Source: an uncultured Rhodospirillales bacterium (GTDB lineage: Bacteria > Pseudomonadota > Alphaproteobacteria > Acetobacterales > Acetobacteraceae). From it: DNA of 33,499 bases. Shown one piece after another: positions 33,493 through 33,499 of this stretch. The stretch covers positions 1-33,499 of the forward strand of contig CAIJTR010000183.1 of assembly GCA_903823665.1 (NCBI GenBank), in the 5' to 3' direction. The notes beneath the pieces are model-generated. The model did not search any database and was not told where the DNA came from. It worked only from the letters and a program-made list of their open reading frames with translations. Both the position numbers and the translations under genes were made by a program. The stretch's first letter is position 1. The number at the start of each line of letters is the position of its first letter.

Positions 33493-33499
33493 CTAAGAG

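Overview
The window is a gene-dense, GC-rich (about 60-65 % by eye) stretch of bacterial chromosome with 28 protein-coding genes and no tRNA, rRNA, CRISPR array, transposase or phage gene that I can see. Protein sequences and gene content (PHB phasin, ClpS with an alphaproteobacterial-type core, HflKC-DegP, a D,D-carboxypeptidase with a SPOR tail, several NitT/TauT and Liv-type ABC importers) point to an alphaproteobacterium. My best guess is Rhodospirillales, close to Acetobacteraceae. This is inference from sequence style, not from a marker gene.

Layout. 82-2833 (minus): rmuC and a D-Ala-D-Ala carboxypeptidase with a SPOR domain. 2834-3119: regulatory region with two TGC-rich palindromes, one matching the CTGC-N3-GCAG operator of the PHB regulator PhaR, in front of the phasin gene (3120-3845, plus), which ends in a strong terminator. 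clpS follows (plus). 4493-7518 (minus): a NitT/TauT-type ATPase and permease, then an MFS exporter; a palindromic intergenic repeat (6638-6743) sits between ATPase and permease. The matching binding protein (7617-8606) is divergent. 8697-9739 (plus): msrB overlapping a LysE/RhtB exporter. 9743-12633 (minus): aldo/keto reductase, WD40 protein, CobW-type metal GTPase. 12665-14424 (minus): GT4 glycosyltransferase and GST. 14502-17907 (plus): an overlapping three-gene operon of class III aminotransferase, opine-dehydrogenase-like protein and 3-hydroxyacyl-CoA-dehydrogenase-like protein, closed by a hairpin. 17956-21675 (minus): hflK-hflC-degP, divergent from mrp/apbC (21803-22879, plus). 23013-23660 (plus): an unrecognised Ser/Thr/Gly-rich protein with a natural run of six histidines. 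23694-26255 (minus): a second, compact NitT/TauT operon. 26317-31333 (minus): a branched-chain amino-acid-type importer (livK, terminator, livH, fused livM-livG, livF). 31595-33394 (plus): an ABC-F protein of the Uup type. The window closes with a long hairpin (33448-33492).

Functionally this is mainly a nutrient-uptake and housekeeping region: three ABC importers, two small-molecule exporters, envelope and membrane protein quality control (HflKC, DegP, D,D-carboxypeptidase), N-end-rule proteolysis (ClpS), oxidative repair (MsrB), metal handling (CobW) and Fe-S assembly (Mrp). I found no clear defence or mobile system. The items most worth following are the three-gene amino-acid operon of unknown substrate, the phasin with a DNA-binding-like tail under a PhaR-type operator, the LivM-LivG fusion with an altered ABC signature, and the His6 low-complexity protein.
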